This document shows, piece after piece, positions 21,420 through 30,663 of a stretch of DNA of 38,451 nucleotides. A program made the translations under genes and the position numbers. This DNA is from Nemertoderma westbladi (lineage: Eukaryota; Xenacoelomorpha; Nemertodermatida; Nemertodermatidae). The notes below the pieces were generated by a model. It ran no database searches. It worked only from the letters and a program-made list of their open reading frames with translations, and was not told the origin of the DNA. Positions within the stretch are counted from its first letter, which is position 1; the number at the start of each line of letters is the position of its first letter. The DNA lies in the NCBI GenBank assembly GCA_032718475.1, contig JAUCBJ010000710.1:1-38451 (forward strand). Reading direction: 5' to 3'.

Positions 21420-21474
21420 GTTCGCGCTTTCAGACCTTTAGCAGTTTAACCTGCCAATTTTAGGTGTCCTCTTG
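21420..21474. other. junction segment sharing 31 nt with the window end
   Basis: GTTCGCGCTTT followed by AGACCTTTAGCAGTTTAAC also occurs at 38419-38451 with a 2-nt difference in length. It may be the start of an unidentified insertion, or an internal deletion joint of LINE-A. Confidence 0.5.
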
Positions 21475-22150
21475 GGGGCCGTCCAAGTATGACGTCTGCA
21501 CTTTTCCTCAAAATTTTGACCCCCTCCCTCCCCTAAATCAGATGTCATCAGATAGACGTTGACCCCCCCCCCCCCCCTAAATCAGATTAAAAAAAAATTT
21601 GTAATAAACTATTATCAGCAGGATAAAGGTATTATATTGCATTGGAGGGGGGGGTGCACGGGGGGGGGCAGGGTGGCTGTAGTTACATAGCTTATCTATA
21701 TAGGAAGGTATAGAGTTGTAGTAGGATAGCCTATCGTTTACATACTTCTACCTGATGCGACAGCAGTTTATGAATGATAATAAACAAACAAGCTAATAAT
21801 AGGCCTAAATGAACCAGTACTGCAGTCTTTAACAATCATTAGCTTAGGATTAATGTTTCATTTTCAGGCGAACCCCAGTACCTCAGTACCCCAGTAGCAC
21901 GCGTCCTAATCACTGAAAGATGGTGACTGGTAACTGAAACAGAAGGTCGTGCTAAGGGCCTTCGGGGGCTTCGAACAATTAAAATAGGCAAGCTATTTAC
22001 TCTTCTGCTATATCTCTTCTGGCGCCTATAAATGAACATGCTGACGTCAGATTTTGGCTGACCCCCTCCCCTCCCCTCATCAGCACGTCATCAGATTTTC
22101 CCAACCCCCCTCCCCCCCCTAAAGTGCTGACGTCATACTTGGACGGCCCC
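21475..22150. mobile_element. MITE, 28-bp TIRs, TTG target duplication
   Basis: The left end GGGGCCGTCCAAGTATGACG recurs inverted at the right end, with similarity extending through GTC.GCACTTT (about 28 bp). TTG flanks both sides (21472-21474 and 22151-22153), a 3-bp duplication that would fit a PIF/Harbinger-like element. Subterminal CCCCTCCC and C-runs sit inside both ends. The interior is non-coding. Confidence 0.83.
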
Positions 22151-22588
22151 TTGTTTATAAATCGACTTTAGCCTATAACAAGGATTTAGTGCACATGAAG
22201 TAACATTAGCCGAAGCCAGTCTATGCGCGATCATTCACCAACTGTTAAGGGAGACTGGATTCGGGTGCTTTGAAATTTATTGCGTTGCAGACCTACTGTA
22301 TTATTCGATTGATCGTTACTATATAATCTCTGACAATATTATTCACTTTTGGGGAAATATTAACAGTTCCTTTAGGACGTGGCGCTTTAAGTATATAAAC
22401 AGAGTTATGAGTTATACTAAACGCAACTAGATGGCTACTGATTTTCGTAAATAGCGCATTCTTTAGGAGATGCTTTATTATCTGTCACACTACTGCACAC
22501 GACTTCACAATACTTCACACTGATCTGCCGACCGTCACTGAATTTGATCATATATAAGGAGGATAGCAACTGACACATGTAGGGATTA
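22151..22588. other. unassigned sequence between MITE and BEL element
   Basis: One frame gives TLAEASLCAIIHQLLRETGF and a further 40 or so open residues without recognised motifs. It could be retroelement or host remnant. No gene call is supported. Confidence 0.4.
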
Positions 22589-23149
22589 TGAAATAGCATT
22601 TAATACACTCAAAAACCACTATAATGTAAGTCGCAATTGCTACAGGTAACCGGTCCCTCTTACCTTCAGTAATCAAGAAGATTGGGGGTTTTATGATTAT
22701 TTATCGGTATTCTCCAAATATAACAACATATCCATCAACATATAACAATTAATAACAGACAGTAAACAGAAGTAAAATAATGCGGTGAAAGTGCCGAGTT
22801 CAGTAGTTGAATTGAGCGAGTGACACGCTGATAATAGATTTACGTTCCTATAATCAAAGCCGTCTAATGTTTGGCCAAAGTCTGAAACTTCCACAGAAGC
22901 ACAGAATAATTTCCAAGCCGATGTTCTGAGGCTCAGAAAGGTAAACAAAAACCGTAATGCATTGCGCGGTTTTCCGTAGGCCTCTGTACAAGATAAAATG
23001 AAAATCGCTCTGATTGGCCGAGCGAGCTGAACAAAGAGATGTTCCACGTTTACAGTAAATCAGCTGACAGATTTCGTCATCTGAGTTCCAGTCTTTTAGA
23101 GTATTAGGCGCATTGCGGCAGAAAATGGCTTGTTATATCCGCTAAAACA
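22589..23149 (-). repeat. 3' LTR of the BEL element
   Basis: 561 bp, near-identical to 31856-32436. It lacks a ~14-bp segment (CAGTATGTCGGTAG) and a 4-bp TTAC present in the other copy. On the minus strand it starts TGTT and ends TTCA. A minus-strand ORF within it is duplicated in the other LTR and is not a gene. Confidence 0.9.
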
Positions 23150-23256
23150 CCCACACGGTACATTGCGGAGAAAATGGCTTGTTATGTCCGCTAAAACACC
23201 TACACGGTATATTGCGGAGAAAATGACTTGTTATATCCGCAAAAGCTTTTACACCG
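23110..23256 (-). repeat. ~50-bp tandem repeats of the LTR start
   Basis: The outermost ~50 bp of the LTR (ATTGCGG.AGAAAATGGCTTG to GCTAAAACACC.ACACGGTA) is present about three times head to tail, the extra copies lying on the internal side of the 3' LTR where the polypurine tract should be. Only a short GTGTGGG precedes the LTR on the coding strand. Confidence 0.85.
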
Positions 23257-23331
23257 CTCCCAGAAAATGGGATTTAATTTTATAAAATATAAAAAATCAC
23301 AGTTTCTAAAATATAAAAATACTCTAAACAG

Positions 23332-24885
23332 TTAGTCCTTCTTACGCGAACAGCATTTACGCAGTTTTTTGAGGCTAGCAAGAGTCCTTTTCTCTTTGGG
23401 GCGAGCCACTTTACTAGGAGGGCTATAACTCCTGGGTAAAGGGTGCAATACAATTACATCGGAAGGTTTAGGGTTACGGTCGGTGTATCCGCCGGTCGAG
23501 GTACCCGGTTGATCGGTATCAACCTCAGTGGAACGAGGTTGAACAACCTTGAGAGTGCGTTTTAAGACAGCAGCTCTTACTGGTCACTGACGGGTCGTTT
23601 GCACGAGAGCGGTAGGTGGACCGTGTGTAGTGAGAAATTTCCTCGGTTTGATGGTTCTTTCCGACTTGCGTTCTCGGGCTCTGTCGAAATCGATATGCTT
23701 CTCCTCGAGCTGATTTTCCTCCGCTTGTCGTTGGAAGCATTCGTCCAAAACTCTTGCAGAGAGTAGGGTCGTCCAAGTTCGATATCTTCTTAGAGATTCT
23801 GGATTTCCCGATCGAACTGAGATAAAGCTAATTTGTTTACCGCTTGGGCTTGCTGCTGCAATTTACGTTTCTCTAAACAATCGTGGGTTCCTTTTCCAAT
23901 CCTTTGTCGAATAGTGTCTAACGTGTTTCGTACAACTCTCTCCTCCACCTCAGTGACAGGTTGTATCGGGGTTAAACCGGGACGATTATACGGGTTGAAC
24001 GGCGATATTAAATGTCCGCATCCCAATCCGGCTAGGTAGGATGGGCGAATATCTAGGGAGCCCACAACCGGAGTGCCACCGACTAATTGTTCGGGTAACA
24101 CTAGATCTTTGAACAATGAGTACAGTTCAGGAGGATCCGTCATACTATTAGGATCAAGAGTCTGAGGTTTCATCAGGGAATGAGGAGGTCTGACCGAGTA
24201 TTCCGGAACTCTGATCATCGGTTTATTTAAGGATCGTTTGAGTCGAGCGAGCGTAGGTGATACGTCGAACAAGTTTCGCTCGAAACTCCCATAAATATAG
24301 CGAGTAAAACTGTGTTTAGCGCAACGTCTCCGCGGATGTTTATGTCTTTCCGTGTGCTGGTTGGGTCTAGGGCATTCATCGTAATAATACCAAAGATGCA
24401 CGTCTTGTAGGGGAAACGCGGATGATCTTTCTCCAGTTTTACAATGTCTCTCTCAAGAATTCCAAATATACGTTGAAGTCACTGCGTTTATCCGGTTCTT
24501 TAACGTCTTCTCTTTCGAGTTGGTTTCAAATAGAATTTTCGTGTTCGATTCTCAGTTTATCGTTCCAACTCCGCTGGGTATGATATTTAAATAGGATCAT
24601 TTCCCTTTCGGTGTCTACATCGTCCATATCGTGTAAATCGATAGGATGGCCAGTAGTAAAGAAGTCTATATACGTACCATTACGATGCGTATAGCGAGCG
24701 GTGAATTTTCTATAGTCCAATTCACGCGTGAGCTGTTCCTTTGACATTGGCGGTTCGATATAACGGCCATCGTCTTCCGCAGTGGGTGGACTAGCGTTGC
24801 TGCGAATTAAACTATCAACAAACGCTTGCAATGGTAGGGTATATCGCTCCCTGATACCAAGATCATCTTCTATCAACTCAGTCAT
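23332..24885 (-). pseudogene. unrecognised ~510-aa gene, broken, inside BEL LTRs
   Basis: Three consecutive minus-strand segments read as one protein: 24885-24526 from ATG (TELIEDDLGIRERYTLPLQ), 24401-23790 (FTRYIYGSFERNLFDVSP, GLGCGHLISPFNPYNRPGL), and about 23790-23332 (ARVLDECFQRQAEENQLEEK, ending KKLRKCCSRKKD and TAA). Lesions: TGA at 24526-24528, frameshifts near 24430 and 23790, and TGA at 23584-23586. The protein is basic with a helical Gln/Glu-rich middle and a Ser/Pro/Lys-rich tail, and contains no motif of gag, pol or env that I know. It has no introns. It occupies the place where integrase would be expected. A perfect X-box lies about 240 bp upstream of the ATG. It may be a captured host gene; function unknown. 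Confidence 0.55.
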
Positions 24886-25399
24886 AGCTGCTATATGAGT
24901 TTATCGATATTATAATTAATTATAATTTAGGCTAGTTTATTCCATACAACTATCACAAATTGTACACATTTGGGCCATTTGTCTGTTAGTCAAGTGCCTT
25001 CCAGAATGCCACGTTATTATTATGTATCCCTGGATACTAGCAGTTTGCTATTTATTCCGTATGCTATTCAATGGGGCAAGCTTTTTATTGTTCTTTTAAC
25101 TCGCATCTAATTCTAGCGTGGTTGTTGCTATGGTGACATTATGGAAAGCTAGCAGTAGAATTAGGGTAATTCTCATGCATACAGATCTGGGATGCTATTT
25201 AATAGTTATTCTTTAATTGTCAATATTCCCCTTTATACATGATTTTATGAATTTTATCGGCTATTAACTATATATTAGAGATTCTCTCACGCTAATATAC
25301 TTAATAGGGTGAATCTCCACTCCTATGATCTATTAATTAATGGAATTTTGGGAATGTTATAAATTGTATAAAATGACAATTTATCAAATTCATGAGAGG
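24886..25399. other. upstream region of the unrecognised gene
   Basis: Non-coding, AT-rich. Contains the X-box listed separately. I see no retroelement protein remains on either strand. Confidence 0.5.
25124..25137 (-). promoter_or_regulatory. perfect RFX X-box match
   Basis: On the minus strand GTCACCATAGCAAC fits the RFX-factor consensus GTNRCC-NN-RGYAAC at every position. It lies 239 bp upstream of the ATG at 24885. X-boxes in this position are typical of ciliary gene promoters. Function here is inference. Confidence 0.45.
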
Positions 25400-27010
25400 A
25401 TATGAATTTAAAATTATTCCCGTAAATTTTATTATTTAATATTAAATAGGCACAATTTTATTCCAGAGCATGTCTGGGGACTGGAATCCTTGATTCTAGG
25501 AAATTTGTCCTTTTAAGAGTATCGGTAAGTGCTACGATATCTTAATCGACTAGAATTTTAAAGGATCTAAATTTTAACAGATTGTAATTTATAGATTTTC
25601 TTGGTTTACAAACTCCTTAGAGTTTATTTGTATGCATTTACTCTATTATAACATTTGTTTTAATAGATTTTTATAAATATTAACTATGTAATATTTAAGG
25701 GGGGGGGGGGGGGTATACCCCCCCTCAGGTAAAATTTTCAAATTGTTGTTTCTTTATTTCATCTAGAGGAGAATTTAATGAGGAATACAAATCGGAAAAC
25801 CGCTTAGTGAGACCTCTTTCAGTTCTCGAGTTATCACTGTTTTTCCGTATGACGGTCTGTCCGTCAAATTGTAAGAAAGACAGAAGACCGACAGACAGAC
25901 AAATAAACTAGATTCCACCAAAAATTAAAACTGACATCGGAAATGAAATCAGCGACCACAAAAACCCCCGCAATGAACATTTTAGCTCGTTGGTGTGCAT
26001 CCTTCGTGCCAGAAATAATTAACCAACCAGAACGCAGACAGCCAATTTTGGCGGGACGGTTTAAACTTTGAAGGGCATTTTCTCGGAATGACATTTTTCA
26101 TTTTCAAATTACTACTCCTCCGTCATTTTTTAACCAATTTTCTTCGTTTATGGCTCATTCGAACGAGCTTTGGAAGCTCTTTAAAAGTTATCTTATGGAA
26201 TTTTGATAAATATTACCATTTTTTCTAATTAGCCAATTTTAATTAAAAATATGATAATTAATTAATTAAATTAATTAATTAAAATAAAAGTGGCTAATTA
26301 AAAATTCTATAAGATAAGTTTTGTAGAGTCGATCACGCTGAGTCGAAAAAAGTTGGTTTCAAGAAATTTGGACCAAAATTGAGGGACTAGTAGCAATTTT
26401 AGTGAAATCTTTAATTCCGCCGCCAGCCGCTAGGGGGAGGCTATAAATTTTCAAATTTTACTATAAAGGCTATTTGGCCTTCCATACAGTGGTTGACCAT
26501 GACAAAATAGCAATATTATCATTTAACACTAATTGACAGCCATTTTAAAAAAAGGTTCATGGGGGGGTATACCCCCCCCCCCCCCCCCCCCCCCCCCTTA
26601 AGATGGGCACCGATTTATTCCAGAACTTGTCTGGGGACGTTAACCACTGATTCTAGAGTTTTGTCTTTCAAGTATATGAAATATATGAATTTTAAATTTA
26701 TTCCCGTAAATTTTATTATTTAATGTTAAATAGACACAATTTTATTCCAGAACGTGTCTGGGGACTTGGATCCTTGATTCTAGGAATTTTGTCTTTTTAA
26801 GAGTATCGGTAAGTGCTACGATATCTTAATCGACTAGAATTTTAAAGGATCTGATATTTGACAGATTTTGTAAATATTAATAATTAATATTTAGGATGGG
26901 CACCAGTTTATTCCAGAACTTGTCTGGGGACGTTAACCACTGATTCTAGAATTTTGTCTTTCAAGTATATCGGTGGGTGCCGCGATATCTTAATCGACAA
27001 GAATTGCAGA
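25400..27010. repeat. duplicated AT-rich block inside the BEL element
   Basis: Four copies of a TTTATTCCAGA.C.TGTCTGGGGAC core lie at about 25457, 26614, 26741 and 26907. They alternate between a type starting with a TAGGCACAA-like sequence and one starting GATGGGCACC. The longer shared unit continues through GATTCTAG, AGAGTATCGGTAAGTG and GATATCTTAATCGAC. The first and third copies are nearly identical for about 170 bp. The block is split by the element at 25699-26597. No coding sequence. Confidence 0.85.
25699..26597. mobile_element. TTAA-flanked element with G15 and C26 ends
   Basis: 899 bp. TTAA sits at both borders (25695-25698 and 26598-26601). The left end is 15 G, then TATACCCCCCC; the right end is GGGGGGGTATA, then 26 C. 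Flanks rejoined at one TTAA read AATATTTAAGATGGGCACC, matching a sister repeat at about 26888 that reads AATATTTAGGATGGGCACC and lacks the insertion, so the empty site is visible. TTAA targets fit piggyBac or Kolobok families. The interior is non-coding and shares GACAGAC and GGCGGGA segments with the element at 3458-5039. Confidence 0.88.
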
Positions 27011-27554
27011 TGGTCAAAGGGTTTAATAGATTTATTTGCGTTGTACGCTACTGTTAAAGGGACATCACGCTACTATATGTATTATTTAATATATGGTATG
27101 AGAGCAATATCGCACAAAGCAATGTCAGTGTGAAGAGGCAAATCGTTTCCAAGGTCTACCCAGAGCTTGGTTTAGCCGAGACACGAGGATCTGAACTTTG
27201 CATTCCTAATAATCTGCCTACCAATAATACTTGAATATAGTAGTGGCTTTATTGTACTTTAATAAGTACGGATATGTCATCTTACTGTAGTTACGTATTT
27301 GTAATGTAATACGGACAGTAAGGAAGGAGAAAAAGAATTATTTCTCGCAGTCGCACTAAATATAATATATACGTAATTAAGTAATAAACGCGAATATATA
27401 TTGCACTAATCTACTAAATAATCGCTAAAATAACATTCTACTAAATAAAATTAAAGAAAACGATTATAATAAAATTACATAATAATACATACATAATATA
27501 AAATAATAAAAATAAATATAAAATAATATAGTCACACTCCCACTCCGTATGTTG
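27011..27554. other. AT-rich internal BEL sequence, no gene seen
   Basis: Very AT-rich toward 27554. Integrase would be expected downstream of the RNase H tail on the minus strand, but no zinc-binding or catalytic motif is readable. Confidence 0.5.
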
Positions 27555-29036
27555 TTACGTTATGGAGTCCCTAGATATTTGTTGGATTAGGGAGGTGGTT
27601 GTGGGAAGAGTATCTTGCCTTCCATAGTTTCCGGACAGTTCTCGGTCTCTTTCCAGTAAACATAAACGACCAACTGGGCGATTGAGTTGTTGTGTTTCGA
27701 ATACAATTCCAGGTTTCTTCTTCGTCCTGGAATAGTGACGATGGAAACATCGCTTCAAATACACGACGGCCTTACAAAGCCGATTCCAGGAGCTATAGTG
27801 GTTTATCGCTCTCTGCAGGAGAGGTGAGAGCCCCTGCGAGACGTCTGGTGTTCCAGATTTCCAGTCTCTTTCTCTGATTTCCACAACAGATTTATTTGTG
27901 GCGGGGGAGTTTAGATCTACAGCGTCGTCCCCTGAAATGTGTAGGACAGACAGATCAATCACGGGTTTAAATAACTTTGATTTACTCGTCCGGGTTTTAG
28001 GTTTGACTTTCTCCGCTCCCTTGGCTTGTCTAATCTCAGTCATGGTGAGATGAGGAGGCCATTCATCCTCTTCTTTACTTAGGAAGTCGAGTCCACCTAA
28101 CCAGTCTGGAGTATCTATCAGTTCTTGAGGAGTTGCTCCTCTGGAAGCGATGTCGGCTGGATTAATCGTCCCAGGGCAATGTCTCCATTGATCTACATTA
28201 GAGTTAATATCGTCATTATCTGAGGAGTATGGTGTTCCCTCAGTTGTGTTCTCTCCCTCACTGATTTCTTCTTCCCATTCACTCACCTGATGTACTTGGT
28301 CGTTAGGTAATCTTTCCATGAGTGTTCTACGGGAAGGTCCAGTGAAGTACCAACCTACTCTCGTTCTTCCCGCATATGTTTGTAATGGTTGCGGTCGAGC
28401 AGGCCATTTTTCTAATGTCTCTAGCGCCTTATGCGCATTTTGGCCGATGAGTATCTGTACTCCTGGGTAGTCGGTGTTGAATCTACGGATATCATGCTGC
28501 TGGGTAAAATCATCTTCATCCCAGTTGTAAGGTTCCACTTGGCTGGTAGCAAAGTTCTTTATCGCCACCATTTTTACTGACCTTATGCTGTATTCTCCTA
28601 GTTCGTCCTGGGGAGTGGACAACGCTCCTACATAGTAGTCTGTAGCTACTGTGGATTTCCAAACCTGCATAATTCCTGAAAGGTTCAACTTAGTTCGGAA
28701 CTTGGGTTGTCCAGCAAAGATGTCTTCGGCTAGTTCTTTGTCGATGAATGTTCCTGTGCTGCCGGAGTCAAGGAGGGCGTTTACTATAAAACTCTTACCT
28801 TTCCCGTGGACTCTCAGCTGCACCACTGGGAATTCCTGGAGTCCGACATTGGAAGTTGGCGCTTTCCAAGTTGGTTGTCTGTCCGGAATAGTCGATTGGA
28901 CTTCATTATCGGTTTCAGTCTCATACGTAAGCGCTCGATACACCGCGGTGTTTGTCATATAACAGGATTCGTTTTCGTCGGAGAATTCGTCGGTGTAGAA
29001 TCCTTCCATCTCAGAGCTGTGGTCAGTGTCGTTCAT
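27555..29036 (-). CDS. BEL/Pao protease fused to RNase H tail, RT deleted
   Basis: 493 codons from ATG. The N-terminal half is the aspartic protease region with LLDSGSTGTFIDKELAE as active-site motif and the family TRVGWYFTGPSRR at its end. A short acidic stretch (EWEEEISEGENTTEG) leads straight into QWRHCPGTINPADIASRGAT and the DWLGG.DFL and EEDEWPP motifs, which in complete Pao elements lie after the RT. About the whole RT is therefore missing in frame, with the joint near 28190-28260. The C-terminus has HYSSWNRLCKAVVYLKRCF as in the region before integrase, then diverges. It is in the same frame as gag upstream, separated by one TAA. Probably not enzymatically useful for reverse transcription. 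Confidence 0.8.
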   Translation of the reverse strand: MNDTDHSSEMEGFYTDEFSDENESCYMTNTAVYRALTYETETDNEVQSTIPDRQPTWKAPTSNVGLQEFPVVQLRVHGKGKSFIVNALLDSGSTGTFIDKELAEDIFAGQPKFRTKLNLSGIMQVWKSTVATDYYVGALSTPQDELGEYSIRSVKMVAIKNFATSQVEPYNWDEDDFTQQHDIRRFNTDYPGVQILIGQNAHKALETLEKWPARPQPLQTYAGRTRVGWYFTGPSRRTLMERLPNDQVHQVSEWEEEISEGENTTEGTPYSSDNDDINSNVDQWRHCPGTINPADIASRGATPQELIDTPDWLGGLDFLSKEEDEWPPHLTMTEIRQAKGAEKVKPKTRTSKSKLFKPVIDLSVLHISGDDAVDLNSPATNKSVVEIRERDWKSGTPDVSQGLSPLLQRAINHYSSWNRLCKAVVYLKRCFHRHYSRTKKKPGIVFETQQLNRPVGRLCLLERDRELSGNYGRQDTLPTTTSLIQQISRDSIT

Positions 29037-29045
29037 ATCACTGAA

Positions 29046-30638
29046 TTAGACATGTAGTTCGGGCTCACTTACCTGACTCGTGCGGGTTCTTTCAAATTCT
29101 GTGTGCAGCAAGATATGATGTTTCGCACCACACTTAGCACACCTAGCATCTGAGTAACAAGTCCACCGTTGGTGTCCTCGTCTGAGACAATTATAACACA
29201 ACTGCTTATCCCACATGACATCACGTCTATCCTTAAGGGATTTCTTCAGGAATTCATCACATACACTTAAACGATGGGGCCCGTCGCACAATGCACATTT
29301 GGGTTTGATGTTACTTACTTTAACCTGTGCTGTGTGGTGCACACTTGTTCTTTCATCGGGCTTTCTTCCATGAATTCTCTTAGGAGACGTGGGAGGAGTT
29401 GTTACCTGTTCTCTCCTGTCACTGGTTATATATTCTATCTTCTGTTCTCTCCTGTCACTGGTTCGAGACTTAGATTTACTTACGTCTTTACATGTTTTGT
29501 TGACATAATAAGATCTTTCGGTGTCTTTCCCGCTGTTCTCCTCGTGAGAGGTCTGGCTTTCGCCGTCGTCTGTATAACACACTGGTGTTACCTTTCTCCT
29601 AGAAACGGGTTTTTCACTCACCTTAATTTCCGGTGTCTTCTCTCGGGTCTGCTTTAGGAGCTGTAATCTTACCTCTCCATCTAAGAATGACATGAGATCA
29701 GCCATGGTAGGTTCTCTTTGTTGCTGGTCCATCATATAGAGAACCTTTTTGTCCCAGCGAGTACCTACTCCACCCTTTGGCAAAGTTGATGCTAAGGCTC
29801 CTACAACCATAGAATTCTGGTATTCTTGAGACTTACCTAACCAATCTAGTTGTCTACAGATCTCCTGAATCTCATCGGAAAACTCTATAATCCCGCTGCT
29901 AAGGAACTTTCGGGGCGCTACTAATTTCGCATACAAATACCTAGCTATGTTTGTCCTATTACCATACCTGATGTTTAGTGTATCCCAAACTTGTCTCAAT
30001 CCATCTGGATGTCCAATAAACTTTAACGCCATTAACATGGGAGGTCCTTCCAAGCACTCGATGAGGAATCTAAGTTTCTCTCCGTGGGATAGTACGGAAC
30101 TCTGTATGTTATCTTTATAATATTCATTAAAAGGTAACCATTTCATCTCATCTCCGTTGAACTTGACGATCTCTCCCACCTTTACCGCTTGACGGGCTTC
30201 AGTTCTAGCCATTTGACGCGTAAAACTTTCTTGGGCCATCGTATTATTTAATATCGAGTTATCGGTATATAAATTTCTCGGATTATGATCAGGTCTATAT
30301 GGAATATCATTATCAACAGGTTTATAATTACCCTTAATAGGGTTTACTATAGGAGTTTCTACTTCACTAGCAGTATAGATGCGTGTAGGCTCCACACCTT
30401 GCGCATGAAATATTTCAGACCTAACAGGTTGACACATTGTTACAGGGGGTGGTGGTATACCCCTTTGTATATTTACCAATTTATCGCGTTCTAAAGCGAT
30501 ACTCTGCTGCACTTCTTGCAACTCTAACCTACCCTCTCTTACTGTTCCCTTTAACTGCTGAACAGTCCCTTCCATTTCTCGGACCTGCTGGGAGGAACGT
30601 AATCGATTTTCCTCCAATTGTCCGAACAGGAGATCCAT
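29046..30638 (-). CDS. BEL/Pao gag, main part
   Basis: 530 aa from ATG. A coiled coil (QVREMEGTVQQLKGTVREG) is followed by the BEL gag core with VKFNGDEMKWLPFNEYY, LIECLEGPPMLMALKF, VWDTLNIRYGNR and FSDEIQEICRQLDWLGK. The end is a triple zinc region: CALCDGPHRLSVC, then a classic CX2CX4HX4C knuckle CYNCLRRGHQRWTC, then CAKCGAKHHILLH. This would package element RNA. It ends at TAA (29046-29048) and protease continues in the same frame three codons later. The frame upstream is shifted against the N-terminal gag segment. Confidence 0.88.
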   Translation of the reverse strand: MDLLFGQLEENRLRSSQQVREMEGTVQQLKGTVREGRLELQEVQQSIALERDKLVNIQRGIPPPPVTMCQPVRSEIFHAQGVEPTRIYTASEVETPIVNPIKGNYKPVDNDIPYRPDHNPRNLYTDNSILNNTMAQESFTRQMARTEARQAVKVGEIVKFNGDEMKWLPFNEYYKDNIQSSVLSHGEKLRFLIECLEGPPMLMALKFIGHPDGLRQVWDTLNIRYGNRTNIARYLYAKLVAPRKFLSSGIIEFSDEIQEICRQLDWLGKSQEYQNSMVVGALASTLPKGGVGTRWDKKVLYMMDQQQREPTMADLMSFLDGEVRLQLLKQTREKTPEIKVSEKPVSRRKVTPVCYTDDGESQTSHEENSGKDTERSYYVNKTCKDVSKSKSRTSDRREQKIEYITSDRREQVTTPPTSPKRIHGRKPDERTSVHHTAQVKVSNIKPKCALCDGPHRLSVCDEFLKKSLKDRRDVMWDKQLCYNCLRRGHQRWTCYSDARCAKCGAKHHILLHTEFERTRTSQVSEPELHV

Positions 30639-30663
30639 CCCCGCCGTCGCTCATCCACCCACT

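Noticed and set aside
22697-23047. Minus-strand ORF of 116 codons, partly repeated at 32083-32334
   Set aside because: Lies inside both LTRs and is duplicated with them; no motif.
23584-24528. Programmed UGA readthrough in the unknown gene
   Set aside because: The gene also has two frameshifts, and both TGA codons fit CpG decay.
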